Shown: positions 5,306 through 8,607 of the stretch, one piece after another
Position numbering within the stretch: the stretch's first letter is position 1
Layout: every line of letters begins with the position of its first letter
Source: JAICQQ01 sp965651135
GTDB taxonomy: Bacteria; Myxococcota_A; Polyangia; Polyangiales; Polyangiaceae
Length of the DNA stretch: 8,607 nucleotides
Reading direction: 5' to 3'
Assembly: GCA_965651135.1 (NCBI GenBank)
Contig: CBFGRJ010000312.1
Location: 1 to 8,607, forward strand
The notes under the pieces: model-generated
Told to the model about the DNA's origin: nothing
What the model saw: only the letters and a program-made list of their open reading frames with translations
Database searches by the model: none
Translations under genes and position numbers: made by a program

Positions 5306-7108
5306 TCAAGGCCCGACTTTTATCGTCGCCCAGCCGTTGCCGGGCATTGCAAACTGGTACGACGTGCCACCGATGGAAACAGCGTAGTTGGCGTTCGCGC
5401 CCCCGCTATTGAACATTACGACCACCGTGCTGCCATCCGGGTTGTTGAAGGCGACAGCATCGCCGCCGGTCGTGCTGACGACCTTGGCGCCGGGCTGCAC
5501 GTACTGCGAGAAGTGACGGAACACGTAGTACGTCGGAGTCTTCGTTACCATGCCGCTATCACCCACGAGCAGTGAGTTCTGCGCCCAATGCCGCGTGGTG
5601 TCGTTGCCCAGACCGGTGCTGTCGAGCACCGCGTTCCAGGCATTGTACGAGGTTACGCCAACCGTCTTGATCGCGTCCCGGATGTACCCCCAGCTCTCGA
5701 CGGCATACGCTTGGTCGTTGGGAGGCGTTTGCGAGTATGTGGGGTAGCCCGAAGGATTCCACGGGTAGTTGCCACATTTGTGCTCGCTGGCCCAGTACGG
5801 AAGCCCCGAGTTCAGTCCGTCGAGCTGGCCCTTGTTCAAGGTGTTCCACTGCACGCCGATCACGCTGAAGTAGCCCTTGGCTTTGGCGTTGGCGAGCGCC
5901 GTCGAAGCAATCATGAAGTCCGTCATGTCGTTCGACAGCGAACCCAGCATGACCGAGATGCCCTTGGCATCCATCGCCGGGCCCAGATGGTCCGCGACGA
6001 ACGAGGCGTACGTCGACCCTTCCCACAAACACGATGGATAGTTTTGGTCATAGCCGGGCTCGTTCTGGGGAGAGACTACGTCGATGTCGATGCCCTCTGC
6101 AGCGTAGCCGTCGACGAACTTGACGAAGTAGTTGGCGTACGCCTCCAGCATCTCGGGTTCGCTTCGCATGGTGCCGCCGTCGTAGAATGACGGCCTCATC
6201 GCGTCTTGGCTGCTGTCGGCGCCGCTGTTCGTCTTATATCCGGTCTTCATCCACACCGGAGGCGTCCACGGGCTGGCCCAGAACTTCAGGTCGGGCTTCT
6301 CCGTCTTCGCCGCCAAAATGTAGGGGATCAGCAGTTCCTTGTCGCGATCGAGCGAGAAGTTCGCGAGCTCCAGATCCGCAGGCGGACGGTTGGACTCGCC
6401 GTTGGGTATGGGGTCGCGGTCGCTGCCGGTGTCGCAGAGGGTGTAGCGATCCATACCGTAGTCGCTCGCGCCGATTGGAATGCGGCCCCAAGCGAAGTTG
6501 GCGCCCTCAGTCGCGCTGAACAGCAACGTGATCGCTTCCGCCTTCGCCGCGTCGGTGGTGAGGGCTGCCCAGCCCTTCTCGTTGAAGGCGGCTCCGAAAC
6601 CCTCCCAGGTCTGCGCTTCCTGAGTGCCGACCGTCACGATCGCCGTGCCGCCCTCGGTCAATGTGCCATCCGTTTTCCAGTACTCGTTGGGAGCCGAGGT
6701 GACGACCGGTGGGAGGTTTACTGGGTCGGGTCCGCCGGTGGTGGTGGTGACGGGGCCGGCGTCCGTCGCCGCAGAGCTAGTACCGCCTCCACTAGTCGTG
6801 ATTCCGCCAGCGGCCCCACCTTGCCCGCCCGTAGTGACGGCGTTGCCAGTAGAGCCGGTGACCGGACCGGCGCTCGTGCTACCCGTCACTGTCTGAGCAG
6901 CGCCCGCGGAGGTCGCGGTCTGTCCTGCGCCAGCGACGGTTGCCTCTGAGCCCATGGTCGAACTGCCAGTGACTCCATTGGAGGTGGACTCAGCCGTCCC
7001 AGTATTTGTGGACGAGGCATCAGAGGAACCTGAGCAACCCCACTGCAAGCACAGCACACTGGCCAAGATCACGCCGCGATGCAGCTTGTTGGATACGCCA
7101 CGTTCCAT
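5306..7108 (-). CDS. GH30-family glycoside hydrolase, predicted lipoprotein, 600 aa
   Basis: This retaining glycoside hydrolase of family GH30 (glucosylceramidase, beta-1,6-glucanase and xylanase-like enzymes) is complete. Residues 1-24 are a signal peptide ending in LQWGC, so Cys25 is probably lipidated, although Gln at -3 and Trp at -2 make an atypical lipobox. Residues 26-130 are a Ser/Thr/Gly/Ala linker. The catalytic domain runs from about 136 to 600: QTWEGFGAAF (166-175), FAWGRIPIGASDY (205-217), KFWASPWTPPVWMK (275-288), the acid/base Glu350 in SPQNEP, and the nucleophile Glu442 in WASEHKCG, ending with the small beta-sandwich (TVVVMFNSGG, 561-570). The subfamily and exact linkage cleaved cannot be told. 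The frame runs upstream to 7576, but ATG 7108 has GAGGAA just before it and the signal peptide directly after. It probably sits on the cell surface and acts on glucan-type polymers outside the cell. Confidence 0.95.
   Translation of the reverse strand: MERGVSNKLHRGVILASVLCLQWGCSGSSDASSTNTGTAESTSNGVTGSSTMGSEATVAGAGQTATSAGAAQTVTGSTSAGPVTGSTGNAVTTGGQGGAAGGITTSGGGTSSAATDAGPVTTTTGGPDPVNLPPVVTSAPNEYWKTDGTLTEGGTAIVTVGTQEAQTWEGFGAAFNEKGWAALTTDAAKAEAITLLFSATEGANFAWGRIPIGASDYGMDRYTLCDTGSDRDPIPNGESNRPPADLELANFSLDRDKELLIPYILAAKTEKPDLKFWASPWTPPVWMKTGYKTNSGADSSQDAMRPSFYDGGTMRSEPEMLEAYANYFVKFVDGYAAEGIDIDVVSPQNEPGYDQNYPSCLWEGSTYASFVADHLGPAMDAKGISVMLGSLSNDMTDFMIASTALANAKAKGYFSVIGVQWNTLNKGQLDGLNSGLPYWASEHKCGNYPWNPSGYPTYSQTPPNDQAYAVESWGYIRDAIKTVGVTSYNAWNAVLDSTGLGNDTTRHWAQNSLLVGDSGMVTKTPTYYVFRHFSQYVQPGAKVVSTTGGDAVAFNNPDGSTVVVMFNSGGANANYAVSIGGTSYQFAMPGNGWATIKVGP
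6718..7033 (-). repeat. Low-complexity linker coding region of the GH30 gene
   Basis: Codons for residues about 26-130 are almost only Ser, Thr, Gly, Ala and Val, with recurring small motifs such as GSTSAGPVTGSTGNAVTTGG. Such linkers tether catalytic domains away from the membrane in secreted proteins of Polyangia-like bacteria (general knowledge). The region changes length easily and creates long meaningless frames on the other strand. Confidence 0.8.
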
Positions 7109-7414
7109 GGATTCCTCGCTCAAGTTGAGATGTGTGACCGACAGGTATGGCCTGGAGTGAAGCATCGTCGCCCCTGGCTCAGGACTAGTCCCGCTTTCGC
7201 ATGTAATGATCACGGCATCGGGGAAACTCACCCAAGCGTGGAAACGATTGCTACTCGTGCACCATCGCCTGGATGATGGGCTGCCATGCTTCGCCATGAT
7301 CCCCGTTGAAGGTGGACACGGCTTGGGGCATAGCGGGCAGCAAATTGACCGGGCTTGACCACCAACGTGGGCAACAGTGGGAATCGTCCTGCATTGGCGT
7401 GTAGACTGAGCTTC
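7109..7414. other. Divergent intergenic region between GH30 and antitoxin genes
   Basis: This is the shared upstream region of the minus-strand GH30 gene and the plus-strand antitoxin remnant. I find no good sigma-70 or sigma-54 promoter for GH30. Two copies of TTGACC at 7345-7350 and 7355-7360, exactly ten bases apart, lie 55-70 bases before the antitoxin start and could be an operator or a -35 element. A 26-codon minus-strand frame at 7251-7331 (MPQAVSTFNGDHGEAWQPII...) has no Shine-Dalgarno and is unassigned. Confidence 0.4.
7112..7117 (-). promoter_or_regulatory. Ribosome binding site of the GH30 gene
   Basis: The minus strand reads GAGGAA, then TCC and the ATG at 7108. Together with the signal peptide it favours this start over the in-frame upstream ATGs. 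Confidence 0.65.
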
Positions 7415-7622
7415 ATGCATGCCTTGAATGCCCGCGTCGTGAACGGCCGCTACGTGATCGATGAGCCCGCCGATCTCCCCGAAGGCGCCGAGATCCAACT
7501 CCTGGTGATAGGAAGCGGTATGAGCGCTGAAGAACGAGCGGCTCGTCCAGGCGATTGACGAGGCCGAGCATGACATCGAGACGGGACGCGTGGTTGACGA
7601 AGCCGAAGTGCCAAAGCACTGA
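7415..7622 (+). pseudogene. Frameshifted antitoxin gene (type II TA, AbrB-like/DUF104-style N-terminus)
   Basis: The frame starts MHALNARVVNGRYVIDEP, then ADLPEGAEIQLLVI, a layout typical of short antitoxins paired with RelE/ParE-type toxins. At residue 42 the frame goes wrong: the current product ends as EERAARPGD at 7556-7558 (47 residues). One frame over, from 7542 to TGA 7620-7622, the sequence continues naturally as LVQAIDEAEHDIETGRVVDE followed by AEVPKH. Restoring two bases (GCGG to GCGCGG) near 7538-7541 would rebuild EERARLVQAIDEAE and a 69-residue antitoxin of ordinary size. The C-terminal part that normally binds the toxin is thus lost. No toxin gene follows; the next gene is the Uma2 gene 264 bases on. 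I infer an inactivated, orphan toxin-antitoxin relic. Confidence 0.75.
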
Positions 7623-7886
7623 GAGTTCCCCGTAGGCTTCCCAGGTAGGCAAATAGGACCTGGCTAAAGTTGCTGCCAGTGATTGGCGAAATGGTGCCCC
7701 GAAAAATAAAGCTATCGCGAATATAGAGACCCATCGGCCCCTCGGAATCGTCGATGCGCAGCACACCTCGAGGTCCACCGCTCTGCCAAAGCTGCAGCGA
7801 TGCCGGCCGCGTAGGAATGGCAGGGCGCTCTCGCAACCACCCCCGGTTTGGTGGCCCCAAAAAGGGATACCTGCTAGGCTCGGAAC
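7623..7886. other. Gap between antitoxin remnant and Uma2 gene
   Basis: A toxin gene would be expected here but I see none in any plus-strand frame. On the minus strand a frame reads RGVLRIDDSEGPMGLYIRDS and on to FIFRGTISPITG (about 7665-7765). It looks somewhat protein-like but I recognise no family, and it extends into the antisense of the antitoxin. No terminator is visible. Confidence 0.4.
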
Positions 7887-8486
7887 GTGTTTTCACCTGC
7901 GCCAACGCAATTCACCGAGGCGGAGTACGTGGCTCTCGAGCGAGCCAGTGATCGCAAGCACGAGTATGTAGCGGGGAATATCGTAGCCATGGCCGGCGCC
8001 CGCCCGCCTCACAACCTGCTCAGTGCGAACCTCCTGGCTGCGCTCGTTCAACTCTGCCGGTCCGGTCCATGCGTGACCATGACCAGTGATCAGCGTGTCC
8101 ATGTGCCCACTACCCGCCTGTACGCCTATCCCGACGCAACGGTCGTTTGTGGAGAGCGCAGATACGACGACGGTGAACCGCCGTCCCTGCTCAACCCCAC
8201 GGTCATCGTGGAGGTGACATCGGACTCGACGGAAGACTTTGACCGCGGAACCAAGTTTCTTCACTACCAGGCGATCAGCGAACTGCAGGAGTACGTGATT
8301 GTTTCGCACCGCGAACCGCGTATCGATCACTATCGTCGACTCGATGGGGGCCAGTGGCGATTGGTCACCCTCAATGCCGATTCCGCCGCGCTCACGCTAG
8401 CGTCACTGAACGGAACGGTACGGCTTGCCGACATCTATGGCGACGTGGATCTCAATGAGGGTAGTCGAGTGCAATCGAAGGCGTGA
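7887..8486 (+). CDS. Uma2-family PD-(D/E)XK endonuclease-like protein, 199 aa
   Basis: This is a complete Uma2 (DUF820) protein of usual length. It opens with TEAEYVALERASDRKHEYVAGNIVAMAG (10-37), the family's N-terminal signature including the Lys/Glu pair and the aliphatic MAG. The restriction-endonuclease-like core residues are present: Asp83 in YPDATVV, Glu109 in PTVIVEVTSDST, Lys123 in FDRGTKFLHYQ, followed by the helix ISELQEYVIVS (130-140). The biological role of Uma2 proteins is poorly known; the fold implies nucleic-acid cleavage, and many copies are found per genome in cyanobacteria and myxobacteria (general knowledge). The start is a GTG with only a weak AGG upstream, chosen because it is the only start just ahead of the conserved N-terminus. 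It stands alone after a broken antitoxin gene, so it is probably its own transcription unit. The C-terminal dozen residues are not conserved-looking. Confidence 0.95.
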   Translation: MFSPAPTQFTEAEYVALERASDRKHEYVAGNIVAMAGARPPHNLLSANLLAALVQLCRSGPCVTMTSDQRVHVPTTRLYAYPDATVVCGERRYDDGEPPSLLNPTVIVEVTSDSTEDFDRGTKFLHYQAISELQEYVIVSHREPRIDHYRRLDGGQWRLVTLNADSAALTLASLNGTVRLADIYGDVDLNEGSRVQSKA

Positions 8487-8607
8487 GAGGCGATCGCAAT
8501 AGACTGACGCCAGCAACGATGTCTAGCGAGCCTTGCAGAGCACCCCCAATTGCGTATCCGGTGCATGAGGCCCGTTCTGGACGAATCGCGCAGAGGCGAG
8601 CGAAACT
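8487..8607. other. Right-edge intergenic sequence
   Basis: No gene can be supported in these 121 bases. The 8-base palindrome GCGATCGC occurs just after the Uma2 stop at 8490-8497. A minus-strand frame open from the right edge to a stop at 8523-8525 (ending GVLCKAR) could be the end of a neighbouring gene, but it is too short to judge. Confidence 0.4.

Noticed and set aside
7249..7264. Possible sigma-54 site upstream of GH30 (TGGTGCACGAGTAGCA on the minus strand)
   Set aside because: GG and GC are at the right spacing but the flanking positions fit poorly and it is 141 bases from the ATG with no support.
7109..7576. In-frame extension of the GH30 protein to 7576
   Set aside because: The added sequence has no signal peptide at its start, runs antisense through the antitoxin remnant, and is followed by a proper Shine-Dalgarno and signal peptide at 7108.
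8523..8606. Minus-strand frame entering from the right edge
   Set aside because: Only 27 residues with no motif; it could be a gene end but cannot be supported.

Overview
The window looks like accessory DNA from a high-GC, myxobacterium-like (Myxococcota/Polyangia-type) genome. That assignment is inference. It rests on high GC with strong third-position bias, two predicted secreted lipoproteins (one with a long Ser/Thr/Gly linker), near-consensus sigma-54 promoter sequences, a Uma2-type nuclease gene, and a short antitoxin of a style common in that group. No rRNA, tRNA or CRISPR array is visible.

Layout, left to right. (1) 1-2740, minus strand: an export-related pair. A 453-residue lipoprotein of no recognised family (1136-2497) precedes a secreted serine hydrolase of the beta-lactamase/penicillin-binding class. 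The hydrolase is cut by the left window edge just after its SxxK motif (1-975) and does not appear as a closed reading frame. Each gene has a sigma-54-like -24/-12 element ending 25-30 bases before its start codon, followed by a strong Shine-Dalgarno. Upstream of the lipoprotein promoter are an inverted repeat and a seven-copy 9-bp tandem repeat with G-quadruplex-type spacing. (2) 2912-5305: a decay zone around one intact gene. It holds a broken AlbA_2/HATPase-type regulator (minus), an intact alpha/beta hydrolase (minus, 3427-4344), an IS3-type transposase fragment that starts beside the hydrolase start codon (plus, 4371-4583), about 590 bases without a recognisable gene, and the C-terminal tail of a second integrase-core transposase (plus, 5176-5300). 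(3) 5306-7108, minus: an intact 600-residue GH30 glycoside hydrolase, predicted to be a surface lipoprotein with a linker of about 100 residues. (4) 7109-8607, plus: a frameshifted antitoxin gene with no toxin beside it, then an intact Uma2-family PD-(D/E)XK nuclease gene.

Functionally, the window combines secreted or surface proteins (serine hydrolase, unknown lipoprotein, GH30 glucanase-like enzyme), which would suit a predatory or saprophytic lifestyle, with remains of mobile and toxin-antitoxin genes. I did not find a complete new multi-gene defence or biosynthetic system. The best lead is the sigma-54-controlled lipoprotein/serine-hydrolase pair with its repeat-bearing upstream region.
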